Notes under the pieces: model-generated
Seen by the model: only the letters and a program-made list of their open reading frames with translations
Told to the model about the DNA's origin: nothing
Database searches by the model: none
In this document: positions 49,825-58,689 of the stretch, piece after piece
Position numbering within the stretch: position 1 is the stretch's first letter
Layout: the number at the start of each line of letters is the position of its first letter
From: Prorocentrum cordatum
Lineage: Eukaryota > Sar > Dinophyceae > Prorocentrales > Prorocentraceae
Assembly (NCBI GenBank): GCA_963575745.1
Contig: CAUYUJ010022414.1
Location: forward strand, 15,001 to 75,936
Direction of reading: 5' to 3'
Length of the DNA stretch: 60,936 nucleotides
Program-made: the position numbers and the translations under genes

Positions 49825-51218
49825 CACTGCAGTATCTCGTACGAAATTACTTCCGAGTAGAAAATGTAGTAGCAGTTCGATTGGCTAAGAGTGTGTCAAG
49901 TCTACCTGCAGTAAAGTACGCCACCGGGTCTACGCTGACCCACTACGACAACGACATCAGCTCGGCGTTTCACTATTACGAATGTGTGGGCATTGGCTTA
50001 AACATTTCTCAGATCACTGGTAGCACTCACTCCAGACTCATTCAATGCTTGACTTCACGTGTTCCTTCCTTAGGATTCCACGACGATTTGGCTAAATATC
50101 AGCATCCAAGCAACACGTCTGGAGAACACGAGTCGCCTGGAAGCAGGCCTTCTCCAGACACACCAGACGCTTCATCGCCGAGCGAAGGCCGTCTGTCGAC
50201 AATCTATGAGGAAAATGAGGAACACAATATCGAAGCTATGATGCTGGAAGAGTGGTACGACGAGCTACGTATGGACCTTCATCCTACGACGATTACCGAT
50301 GATTATCTGTATTGCGTCCCAACAACTATGCTGCCCGACCAATGTGTTTTGGTTTCAGCATCTGTGGACGAAGATGATATTACATCATCAGATATGCTCG
50401 GAGACGAGCCGAAATCATGTGAGTCCTGTCTAGTATCTCTTTGTTCAAACACAACCGACGAGAGCTACTCTCTAGACAGTGATGAATACGGTCCTTACGT
50501 TGAACTATGTTTTACATCAGAAATGTCAAAAATAGTGTTGGATCAGACTCAGCTTGCACAGCTCGATACCGATATGGTCGCAACGATGAGAGTGTATGTA
50601 TCCTATGCTGCTAAACATGCTGTGGCTGTCAAAGAAGATGATCTACTGACCAAAGCTGACATAGCAGCACATCCAAAGGAGGTTAGTGAAGCCTTATATA
50701 CTGAGCTCAAAATCTGGATTGATAACCGCTGCTTTGAGATGTACGATTTATCCAAAGCTTCCAACATCATGACATCCAGATGCGTATACAAGTGGAAGTT
50801 CGTAAAGATGGGTACCGAGAACGTTAAAACCATTCGTCTCAGACTGGTCCTTCGTGGATTTATGGATACTGAGGCTTTTGACGTGGAAACATTCTCGGGA
50901 ACCGCCCGAAGGCAGTCCCAACGACTCCTGGCAAGTGAAGCGGCATGTCATCCAGAGTGGATCTTAGCATCCATGGATATCGATAAGGCGTTCCTAAAAG
51001 GTTTGACCTATGAGGAACTTGCCCATGCCACCGGCGAGGAAACTCGCATGGTCTGCTTTACTCTTCCACCAGGAAGCGCTCAGGTATTCGTACCTTACCC
51101 GGCTTCTCATCCTACGACGAAAGTCGACACTGTCTTAGATGCCTCAAACCAGGAACGGGTACTAAGGACGCTCCAAGAGCGTTCTCTCTCAAACTTCGTA
51201 CAACCACACGAGCTATAG
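49713..51218 (+). CDS. Integrase C-terminal tail and N-terminal half of copia reverse transcriptase
   Basis: Sense is clear from about 49745. An acidic linker (STIYEENEEHNIEAMMLEEW, VSASVDEDDITSSD) precedes the copia RT: TSRCVYKWKFVKMG (about 50773), IRLRLVLRGFMDTEAFDVET, FSGTARRQSQRLLASEAACH, and motif A in LASMDIDKAFLKG (about 50966-51004). At 51087-51088 one base is lost between GTA and CGT, and the true reading continues in the next frame (RTLPGFSSYDESRH); the remainder of this frame to 51218 is out of phase. Two tetraloop hairpins lie here with GNRA-type loops (50396, 51034). Confidence 0.85.
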   Translation: MAHLSAGEPAKIFGYIPDYKGNLNLSDDSKFHPRVHLALQYLVRNYFRVENVVAVRLAKSVSSLPAVKYATGSTLTHYDNDISSAFHYYECVGIGLNISQITGSTHSRLIQCLTSRVPSLGFHDDLAKYQHPSNTSGEHESPGSRPSPDTPDASSPSEGRLSTIYEENEEHNIEAMMLEEWYDELRMDLHPTTITDDYLYCVPTTMLPDQCVLVSASVDEDDITSSDMLGDEPKSCESCLVSLCSNTTDESYSLDSDEYGPYVELCFTSEMSKIVLDQTQLAQLDTDMVATMRVYVSYAAKHAVAVKEDDLLTKADIAAHPKEVSEALYTELKIWIDNRCFEMYDLSKASNIMTSRCVYKWKFVKMGTENVKTIRLRLVLRGFMDTEAFDVETFSGTARRQSQRLLASEAACHPEWILASMDIDKAFLKGLTYEELAHATGEETRMVCFTLPPGSAQVFVPYPASHPTTKVDTVLDASNQERVLRTLQERSLSNFVQPHEL

Positions 51219-51724
51219 GACTTACACCGACCAGCTACGATCCTGAATTTGAATTCAGCCAAGACCTTCTGACGGCAAAACATGTTGATGATATTAACAT
51301 GACAGGTCTAGAGAGAAATATAGACGACTATGTACAACGTGTCGAAAAGGTCTTTGGCAAATGCAAGCTTAACAAGCACACATATACGAACTGCGCCGTT
51401 CGCTACACTAAGAATGATCAGGGAGATGTGATCATGGGCCAGGACGAGTATATCAAACAACTACGTCCTATCACGCACCCAGAACTTACAGGAGCGGCGG
51501 CCGACGCCAAAGCCATGAAACTCATTACCGACATGTTCGTCAGCCTGCGAGGAGCCCTCGCCTATGCCCTTCTTACCCAAATCTGGCTTATGGTATATGT
51601 GGTCTCTCTTCAGAAAATTCAAGAGCCCACCAATTTACAAGTCAGACGTTTGAATGATGACCTTCGGATGAAGCCGACGAATGAAGACGTATCACCTTCC
51701 TTCGCATCACCTGCCTTCGGATGA
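51089..51724 (+). pseudogene. C-terminal half of copia reverse transcriptase
   Basis: Continues the RT after the single-base frameshift: GTKDAPRAFSLKLR, then the active-site block AKHVDD (51275-51292; family YVDD with His for Tyr), ITHPELTGAAADAKA, and ALAYALLTQIWLMVYVVSLQ. It ends in the first copy of a 26 bp repeat (CCTTCGGATGAAGCCGACGA, ATGAAG) whose expansion disrupts the connection to RNase H. Confidence 0.8.
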
Positions 51725-51822
51725 TGACCTTCGGATGAAGCCGACGAATGAAGAGCCCGCCAATTTACAGGCCAGCAGTCCGAAACGCATCACCTTCCTT
51801 CGGATGAAGCCGACGAATGAAG
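51661..51822 (+). repeat. Three copies of a 26 bp repeat inside pol
   Basis: CCTTCGGATGAAGCCGACGA plus ATGAAG at 51661-51686, 51728-51753 and 51797-51822, spaced 67 and 69 bases. It splits the RT-RNase H tether and changes frame between copies. Confidence 0.9.
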
Positions 51823-52452
51823 TTGACATCCATAGCGATTCGGGGTGTCGGAAGCTTACCGGGGAGGAGGATGACGAGGCCAAGGGCTACGGCATACGCG
51901 GGGCCAACGTACTACGGCGAGGAAACTCGCCCCAAGGCAAGTCCGTCGTTCACCTTTGTGACGGACTATGCAAATCACACCGATTACAGGTGAGGTCCAG
52001 TTATGCTGCGGAGGCACTTGCAGCCGCACATAACCTTGATGAGTGTTACCCTACGCTCATTACTCTCCGCGAGCTTAAGGCAGGGGCTTTGACTCCACGA
52101 CAACTACGAGATGCGTGAAGTTGGAGGCCTTGCTATCAAAGTCTCTCTTACCATAGACGCCGAGTCCGTCTACAAATCTTTATCAAGCAGGGATCTCAAA
52201 ATACCTACAGAACGGACCCTGCTTGGACATATCAGTTGGATACGTGAGCTCATGGATATAGGTATCGTACATAACGTGCAATGGTGTGATACTAGGGATA
52301 TGACCGCAGATGGGCATACAAAGGGAAGCATCGATCGGGAGCTGCTTCTGGAAATGATGTCAGGCACTGAGTCATTTAAATATGACGTGAAGCAATTTGT
52401 TCCCTTTCGGGGTCCCGAGGACAGAGACAAACCTAAGTCTAATCAATTTTAG
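51681..52452 (+). pseudogene. Copia RNase H domain, frameshifted
   Basis: Sense begins with VDIHSDSGCRKLTGEEDDEA (from about 51820; first catalytic Asp), then HLCDGLCKSHRLQVRSSYAA with the catalytic Glu in AAEAL. A frameshift near 52100 (RQLRD into MREVGGLAIKVSLTIDAESV) leads to the rest: TIDAESVYKSL, ISWIRELM, WCDTRDMTADGHTKG with the last Asp, and a tail ending at TAG 52450-52452. RNase H removes RNA from the RNA-DNA hybrid during reverse transcription. Confidence 0.85.
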
Positions 52453-52822
52453 CCTGTCCTTGTTGCCCCCGCGGTCCAGTTTGCCAGCACGGGCGCCCAC
52501 TATAAAGGCGCCCCTCTAGTTGCTCGGAAACGAGCCTTATATTTCACGCCTGGCAACGAGCCGGCTTTGTACAACTCAGGCTCTCTGCCTTAATACACGT
52601 TTGCTTGGTGAGGTATGGCCTAATTTTGGCCTACCTCTAACTGAGCCGATAGCCCTTCAGTATTTGAAGGGGCTGTCCTGTATTTGCGTGAAATACTTTG
52701 CGAGGAAACTCGCCTTACAGTCTGGTGTTTGACCAGACTGTACGCACTGTTTTCTTTTCTTTGCAAACAGTCGTGCGCGCGATCTTTGCGTGCGACTATG
52801 CTCTCCGTCTCCTCCCCTCCCG
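52453..52822 (+). other. 3' untranslated region of the LTR element
   Basis: Holds a 7 bp stem (52491-52497 with 52507-52513, GGGCGCC/GGCGCCC) around CACTATAAA, and three tetraloop hairpins (52522, 52548 with one mismatch, 52700). It ends in a pyrimidine run (CTCTCCGTCTCCTCCCCTCC) directly before the right LTR, where a purine tract would be expected. Confidence 0.75.
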
Positions 52823-53074
52823 ACTTTAAGGGTAGCTCTTTGGGAGATGTTACAGTATCGGGAGCATAGCTCGCGCGCCGCTGCCTTGGGCTCAAGGCAC
52901 GCGCGCCCTATTTGCCCGGACACCGCGAGTGTTCGCTATGTGCTGGAAAGATCGTTACATCGATCTTATCCTATCTTACCCATCCACCCCTCATACTGTA
53001 CCTTCACAGCAGAGCGATGGATGCAATTTGCCAGGCTATATGCCCCATTTGAGTTACCAGGCTCACTTTCGACT
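52823..53074 (+). repeat. 3' LTR
   Basis: 252 bp, from ACTTTAAGGG to TTTCGACT, three transitions from the left LTR (CTATGTGC for CTACGTGC; ATCGTTACA for ATCACTACA). Confidence 0.92.
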
Positions 53075-53079
53075 TCTTG
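53075..53079 (+). other. Target-site duplication, right
   Basis: TCTTG, identical to 37006-37010. Confidence 0.9.
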
Positions 53080-53177
53080 GACTGCCTGGAAACCCTCTTG
53101 GTTGAATTTGGGGCGATGCTCTGGCCACCCGGGTGGTCTCGGACGCCCAGAAGACCGAAGAACTGGACATTCCCAAC

Positions 53178-53179
<2 letters not shown>

Positions 53180-53216
<37 letters not shown>

Positions 53217-53250
53217 TTATATATATATATATATAAAAAAAAAAAAAAAG
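53180..53250. repeat. T-run, (TA)n, A-run hairpin
   Basis: About 33 T, then an AT alternation of about 22 bases, then about 15 A. The T and A runs are complementary and could fold around the AT centre. Confidence 0.9.
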
Positions 53251-53534
53251 GGCATCCATATTTTTTGCATTTCGAATGCCTCTTGGGGATCCTCTTTCTG
53301 TCGTCATAGGGCGTCTGGTGGGGTTCTGGGGCCTCTGTGTGCTTTTGTGGGGCCGTCGGGCCGCCCTCCTGATCGATTTGGGCCCGGTGCCTGAGCCCAG
53401 CAGGGACCTTCAGGAGCCCCAGGAAGCACAGGGGACCATCCGCAAGGGCGTCCAGGGTGCCCCGGGAGCCACGAATCCGGAGGGGATCCGTTTTTGAGGG
53501 GGCTGTTCGCAGGGTTCCAGATGATAAAACTACG

Positions 53535-53720
53535 TAGGAGAAGAGGAGGAGGAGGAGGAGGAGGAGGAGGAGGAGGAGGAGGAGGAGGAGGAGGAGGAGA
53601 AGAAGGAGGAGAAAAGGAGGAGGACGAGGAGGAGGCGGAGGAGGAGCAGGAGGAGGAGCAGGAGAAGGAGGAGCAGGAGCAGGAGCAGGAGAAGGAGGAG
53701 GAGGAGGAGGAGGAGGAAAA
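53535..53720 (+). repeat. (GGA)n tract with GCA/GAA variants
   Basis: Purine-only triplets over about 185 bases. Confidence 0.95.
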
Positions 53721-53884
53721 ATATACGAAACAATACGTAGCACCCCGCAGATGCGGATACGAGCGATGGGGGCGGTGGGGACGTCGGCAGTCTGCGAGAC
53801 CCTGGAGAAGCCCGCCGCAGGCGCCAAAGTTCCACAAATTATGCAACGAGCCCGCCGCAGGCGCCGGCCTTTCCTTCGAGCCGG

Positions 53885-54392
53885 TGTGGATCGGTCGCGG
53901 GTGGGTCGCGAGTGGGTCGCGGGTGGGTCGCGGGGTGGGTCGCGGGTGGGTCGCAAGTGGGTCGTGGGTGGGTCGCGGGTGGGTCGCGGATGGGTCGCGG
54001 GGGTGGGTCGTGGGTGGGTCGCGGGATGGGTCGCGGGTGGGTCGCGGGGTGGTCGCGGGTGGGTCGCAGGGTGGGTCGCGGGGTCGCGGGAAGGGTCGCG
54101 GTGGGTCGGGGGTGGGTCGCGGGTGGGTCGCGGGGTGGGTCGCGGGGCGGGTCGCGGGGTGGGTCGCGGGTGGGTCGCGGGTTGGGTCGCGGGGTGGGTC
54201 GCGGGGTGGGTCGCGGGGTGGGTCGCGGGGTGGGTCGCAAGTGGGTCGTGGGTGGGTCGCGGGTGGGTCGCGGATGGGTCGCGGGGTGGGTCGTGGGTGG
54301 GTCGCAGGGTGGGTCGCGGGTGGGTCGCGGGGTGGGTCGCGGGTGGGTCGCGGGGTGGGTCGCGGGGTGGGTCGCGGGTGGGTCGCGGGGGG
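53885..54392 (+). repeat. Minisatellite GTGGGTCGCGG, 10-11 bp unit
   Basis: About 45 copies of GTGGGTCGCGG(G) with GCAA and GTGG variants. Partly organised as a higher-order repeat: the block near 53935-54000 resembles that near 54230-54290. Gly/Arg-rich frames are artefacts. Confidence 0.95.
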
Positions 54393-54404
54393 GACGACGA
54401 CGAC

Positions 54405-54407
54405 ATC

Positions 54408-54445
<38 letters not shown>

Positions 54446-54505
54446 GCAACAACAACAACAACAACAGCAACACCAGAACAGCAGCAACAACAACAACGCA
54501 ACAAG
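54405..54505 (+). repeat. (CAA)n microsatellite
   Basis: About 30 CAA triplets with CAG interruptions. Confidence 0.95.
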
Positions 54506-54662
54506 CATAATCCTCACCATGGATTCCCATTTTAGCCACGCGCCCAGGGACAATGAATGACAGCTCGGCCCACTCGCTTTGATTAAAAAGAACATTGATG
54601 TCTATGTTATATATACATGTATATACATAAACACATACATACGCTCATGTAAAAAACACTTA

Positions 54663-54904
54663 GCGGGCGCTGGAAACGGCAGTGCCGTTTTTTCGCCGTT
54701 TCCGACAAAGTGCTTCTTGACAATGGAATGGCCAATAACACGGCGACCTGAAACGGCAAGAAAAACGTCTCCGGGATTGGAACCAGAGCCAGAACCAGCA
54801 ACAAAAACGGGCGACGAAACCGGCAAAACAACGGCGTCGGAATTGGAAACAAAAACAGCAAAACGGAACCGGTAAAACATTGGCCTTGTCGTTTCCAGGG
54901 CCCA
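54663..54904. repeat. MITE-like foldback family D, copy 2
   Basis: Left GCGGGCGCTGGAAACGGCAG, TGCCGTTTTTTCG; right CCTTGTCGTTTCCAGGGCCC, A. The interior resembles the copy at 33413-33652 (ACACGGCGAC, GAAACCGGCAAAACAACGGC). About 242 bp, same orientation. Confidence 0.8.
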
Positions 54905-55220
54905 TTCAGCACACACATCTTCGTATGATGCCAATGATGGGCATGGATGGCGAGAGGGATGACAAGAGCGGCCAGAATGTTGGCGAGTTCTCGCTATCAT
55001 GTCCTAAATGCTGCGCAATTTTCTAGGGGCCTCGTGAGGGCCTGTTATCGGGAATTGGTTGACGATGGCGATAGTGGTGGATTGGTGGGAGATCATTCGA
55101 ACAGCTGGAGTAGCAGGCGCTGGGAGCATGATCTTCGAATGGTGCACAGTGTCATTCAAGTTCTGTATTTCCACGGGCAGGAAGCATATATACATATTTG
55201 TGTATGGTCCATAAACTGAG
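54905..55220. other. No gene recognised
   Basis: Unique-looking sequence with no motif. A 90-codon frame (54947-55219) has no recognisable features. Confidence 0.35.
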
Positions 55221-55224
55221 AGAG

Positions 55225-55320
55225 AGGGGGTATGAAAGAGAGAGAGAGAGAGACAGAGAGAGAGAGAGATACCAAGGACGAGAGAGACGGAGCTAGAGAG
55301 AGAGAGAGAGCGAGGGATAA
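55225..55320 (+). repeat. (GA)n microsatellite
   Basis: GAGAGA runs interrupted by ACAGAG and ACCAAGGACG. Confidence 0.95.
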
Positions 55321-55394
55321 CATGGCATACATGTGTACCTATACGACCACCCTTCGGGTGATAAGGAGGTTCGGGGGGGGAGGAACAAACGTCT

Positions 55395-55645
55395 CACTCG
55401 ATCGGTCTCACGATCGATCTCACGATCGATCTCACTATCGGTCTCGCTCGATCGACTCACTCGATCGATCTCACAATCGATCTCACTCGATCTATTTCAT
55501 TCGATCGATCTCACAATCGATCTGACCATCGATCTCACAATTGATCTCACTATCGATCTCACTATCGATCTCACAATCGATCTCACATTCGGTCTAACTA
55601 TCGATCTCGCTATCGATATCACAATCGATATCACAGCCAACGTCA
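55395..55645 (+). repeat. Minisatellite ATCGATCTCACA, about 12 bp unit
   Basis: About 20 variants of (A)TCGATCTCACAATCGATCTC. Many units contain the palindrome ATCGAT. It grades into the following CAT tract. Confidence 0.9.
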
Positions 55646-56203
55646 TCATCATCATCAACATCATCGTCATCAACGTCATCATCATCATCAGCATCATCGG
55701 GACACCATCATCATCATCACCTCATCACCATCATCATCAACATCATCGCCATCACCATCTTCATCATCATCGGGACACCATCATCGTCACCATCATCATC
55801 ATCAGCATCATCATCGTCATCGGGACACTCTCATAATCATCATCATTGGAACACCGCCATCATCATCATCGTCATCTTTTCATCATGATCATTAACAACA
55901 TCATCAACATCATCATCACCATCATCGGGACACCATCATCATCATCAAACTTAGCAACAGCATCATCAACATTATCATCATCAGCGGAACACCATCATCG
56001 TCGTCACCATCATCATCACCATCATCATCATCAACATCATCGGGACACCATATCATCATCAACTTCAAAATCATCATCACCATCATTGGGCCACCATCAT
56101 CAAAATCATCATCAACACCTCATCACCATCCTCATCATCAACATCATCATCGGGACACCATCATCGTCATCATCATGATTATCATCATCATCATCGGGAC
56201 ACC

Positions 56204-56235
<32 letters not shown>

Positions 56236-56458
56236 CCTCATCAACAGCATCATCAACAACCTCCTCCTCCTCACCTTCATCATCATCGGGACACCATCAT
56301 CATCTTCATCATCATCGTCATCAGATCATCTGATCATCATCAACTTCATCATGATCATCATCATCATCACCATCAGGGCACCATCATCATCATAATCAGC
56401 AACATCATCATCACCAACCTCATCATCATCGGGGCACCATCATCATCACCACCATCAC

Positions 56459-56493
<35 letters not shown>

Positions 56494-56503
56494 ACATCGT
56501 CAA

Positions 56504-56545
<42 letters not shown>

Positions 56546-56607
56546 GGGGACACCATAATCACCACCATCACCATCATCATCATCGTCAACATCATCAACA
56601 TCATCAA

Positions 56608-56677
<70 letters not shown>

Positions 56678-56690
56678 GGGACACCGACGG
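55646..56690 (+). repeat. (CAT)n microsatellite with GGGACACCATCAT islands
   Basis: Over 1 kb of CAT triplets with recurrent CATCGGGACACCATCAT breaks about every 50-100 bases. Frames encode His/Ile/Met/Asp runs and are not genes. Confidence 0.95.
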
Positions 56691-56959
56691 GACACTGGCG
56701 TGACACCGCGCGCCACAGGCCCCCGAGCGGGACCCCGGCGGGACACGTCGGGGCACGGGTTGCCGGAAGGGAGACTTCTGGTCAGGCCGCGCCTCAGCTA
56801 CAGGAGACTTATTTCTCGCCCGCCCACGCAGCTTCGCCTCGCCCGCCCGCACGGCACGCACGAACACGAAACCGAAACCGATTTCCCGGTAGGGGGGCTC
56901 TCCGTTCCTTTTCGATCTCACCCCCTCACCTCCGACATGTTTGTACACATGTCTAAAAG

Positions 56960-57035
56960 AGAGGGGAGGGGAAAGTGATAGAGATAGAGAGAGAAAAAAA
57001 GAAAGAAATAAAGAAAGAGAGCGCGAGAGTACGAC

Positions 57036-57067
<32 letters not shown>

Positions 57068-57120
57068 AAGAGAGAGAAAGAGAGAGAGAAAGAGCGAGAA
57101 CGTGAGAGAGAGAGAGAGCG
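56960..57120 (+). repeat. (GA)n-rich tract
   Basis: GAGAGA and GAAAGA repeats, purines on the + strand. Confidence 0.95.
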
Positions 57121-57282
57121 CCATGTTTGATCCGTTTGGGAGGCCAGCCAGGAGCGTCTGGGGCCGTCTAGGGTGCACTTCGGGTTGATGTGGTGTCTCC
57201 TCGGAGGCCTCTGGGGCCCTCGGATGTACCTGGAATTGCTACGGCGAGCTGCCCAAACAAACACAGGGGCCGTCTTGGGGTT

Positions 57283-57468
57283 GTCTAGGGTTAAGTCGAG
57301 CCTGTCCTTCTACAGAGGGAATGTTGCAAAATATTATATACAAATAGTCTGGGGACGATTTGTTTTACCATTTTTGAATGATAGTTTGATTATTTTGGGG
57401 GTATTTTTTTTTTTTATTTTTCATGGACAATCCCGCTGTAGGGGGACAGGCCCGACCTAAGTTTAGGG
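57283..57468 (+). repeat. MITE-like foldback family A, copy with near-perfect 8 bp target duplication
   Basis: Body 57291-57460 (170 bp): left TTAAGTCGAGCCTGTCCTTC, TACAG; right CTGTAGGGGGACAGGCCCGA, CCTAA. Flanks GTCTAGGG and GTTTAGGG differ by one base. The interior includes GCAAAATATTATATACAAAT and a T-rich run, shared in part with 25212-25375. Confidence 0.8.
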
Positions 57469-58085
57469 CCCGTCTTGGGGCCCACTTCCCCTTGATGCCT
57501 GATCTGGAGCCCTCCTCTGCCCCTCCCGGAGCCGCGTTGGACCTGTCCTCGGGCGATTTTCGGAGTCTCTGGAACCCTCTTGGAACTCTTCCGGGGCCGC
57601 CGTGTGAGCCGAGCCATCTTGGGCAAGGCGGATGCAGGATACAGGCAGCGCTGCGGCCAACGCAAGGCGGTGCAGGATGCAGGAAGCGCTGTGCTGCCAG
57701 CGAGCGAAAGTAGCACGAGCTTCAGAAGAAAGTGTTAACAGTTGTTTGCCTCGTGGACAGCATTGGGTCATCTGGGGCCACCTTCTGACTATCTCGGGAC
57801 CTTATGGGGCTGTCTTCGGGGCCTCTTGAGGCCAGCCACTCATTTGTCGACACTCTTGGACTCTTCGGCTCTCTTGGGACTTCCTCGGATCGATCCTGGT
57901 GCTGTCTTTGGGAGTCCTGAGGGAAGAGTCCAGGAATAAAACAATACATCCAAGGCGCTGACATGATAATCGCTTAGGAGCCAGGAGGGGCTCTGGTTTT
58001 CGGACCGTTCTCTAGAATCAGGTCGGGTAGCATCTCCGAAGCCACGGTTCGCCGGGGCAAGAAAAGTTCCTTCGTTCTTTATTCA
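57469..58085. other. No gene; short local tandem duplication
   Basis: GCAAGGCGGATGCAGGATAC, AGGCAGCGCTGCGGCCAAC (57617-57660) is followed by a near copy (57661-57700). The rest is GGGCCGTCTTGGGG-type DNA. Confidence 0.5.
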
Positions 58086-58089
58086 GCGT

Positions 58090-58260
58090 TTCGTCTGGTA
58101 CGGCAGGCTCGCGTCATGTTGACCGGCGGCGACCTCGCCGCCGGCGTTCAGTTTTGAACCCCGCCAGCGACCCAGAATCGGTTGATGTTGAATGATCTGA
58201 CGCTTCGGAAACGAGCGATCGTTCGTGAAACGATCCCCGCAGCGTCAGGAACCAAGGCCG
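58090..58260 (+). repeat. Dispersed repeat F, copy 1
   Basis: GGCGGCGACCTCGCCGCCGG, CGACCCAGAATCGGTTGATG and GATCTGACGCTTCGGAAACG match 59620-59740 in the same order and orientation. Confidence 0.75.
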
Positions 58261-58689
58261 GGGCCGACACGACACCAACCTGCCGCAGCACGATGGCCGT
58301 ATCTGATCCAGCCTTGCCCGGATGTTTTTTCGGGAGGGGGAAGAGCACACAGACACAATGAATCGTCGATTCCGCGGAAAATATTGGAAAAGATGGGACG
58401 TGGGGGGAAGACAAAGACTCCGAAAGCATTGGAACATATAGCGAATCCTGGGATATGTGTGCATCTAGTTGCGTGTACTTGTAGGAAAACGAGCTCTATA
58501 TACACCGACGTTTTTGTCCGACCTTTCGTTGAAATTCGCACAGGAACGCGGATCCTGGTGTATACGGGATCCTGGTGTATACATGTTTCGTCATTTCCCT
58601 TGGAAGACGGGGGAGAAGTGTACACCACACCACCCCGACGTCGTCCCCAACCTTCAGAAAAGTCTTGGGATTGAAACAGAACCCGCCAC
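58261..58689. other. No gene recognised
   Basis: Includes 58325-58450, which resembles 13380-13480, and a short direct repeat, CGGGATCCTGGTGTATAC (one base different in its first copy), at 58550-58585. No motif. Confidence 0.4.

Larger units (their letters stand above)
37479..52713 (+). repeat. Dispersed family of 14-nt GNRA-tetraloop hairpins
   Basis: Consensus GCNNG-GNRA-CNNGC on the sense strand, with the NN pairs complementary; 27 of 31 are followed by C. Strict copies start at 37479, 37518, 38438, 38905, 39232, 39380, 39872, 39947, 40874, 41450, 41531, 42674, 42935, 43175, 43353, 44336, 44825, 44858, 45393, 45482, 45925, 46541, 46799, 47895, 48415, 49728, 50396, 51034, 51917, 52522 and 52700. 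Two need a G-U pair (39232, 45925). Middle pairs include AG/CT, GG/CC, TC/GA, GA/TC, TG/CA, CT/AG, AC/GT, GC/GC and GT/AC. Loops are GAAA, GCAA, GTAA, GAGA, GGAA and GCGA. Other-loop copies: 37572 (ACAA), 44255 (GATA), 50135 (GAAG). One-mismatch copies: 40163, 43763, 52548. Most encode x-G-N-x-P, but 38438, 45393, 45925 and 51034 are read in other frames, and 52522, 52548 and 52700 are noncoding. Confidence 0.9.
37011..53074 (+). mobile_element. Complete Ty1/copia LTR retrotransposon, 16.06 kb
   Basis: Bounded by 252 bp LTRs and a 5 bp TCTTG duplication, with an initiator-tRNA-like primer site directly after the left LTR. Domain order: Gag, CCHC knuckle, disordered region with a Tpt1/KptA-like domain and RING-H2, aspartic protease, unknown domain, methyltransferase-like segment, zinc cluster, integrase, reverse transcriptase, RNase H. 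Integrase before RT defines the copia class. Most copia elements are about 5 kb, so this one is about three times the usual size. The two LTRs differ at 3 of 252 positions, all transitions, indicating recent insertion, yet the coding region has a TAG (38414), a TGA (45852) and about six frame shifts. Its host target is a GGGCCGTCTTGGGG repeat. Confidence 0.95.

Noticed and set aside
37479-52713. CRISPR-like or palindromic repeat array
   Set aside because: Spacing is irregular (tens of bases to over 1.5 kb), stems differ in sequence, and the context is a eukaryotic retroelement.
53494-54560. Gly/Arg-rich frames that look like a nucleic-acid-binding protein
   Set aside because: They are a translation of the 10-11 bp GTGGGTCGCGG minisatellite.
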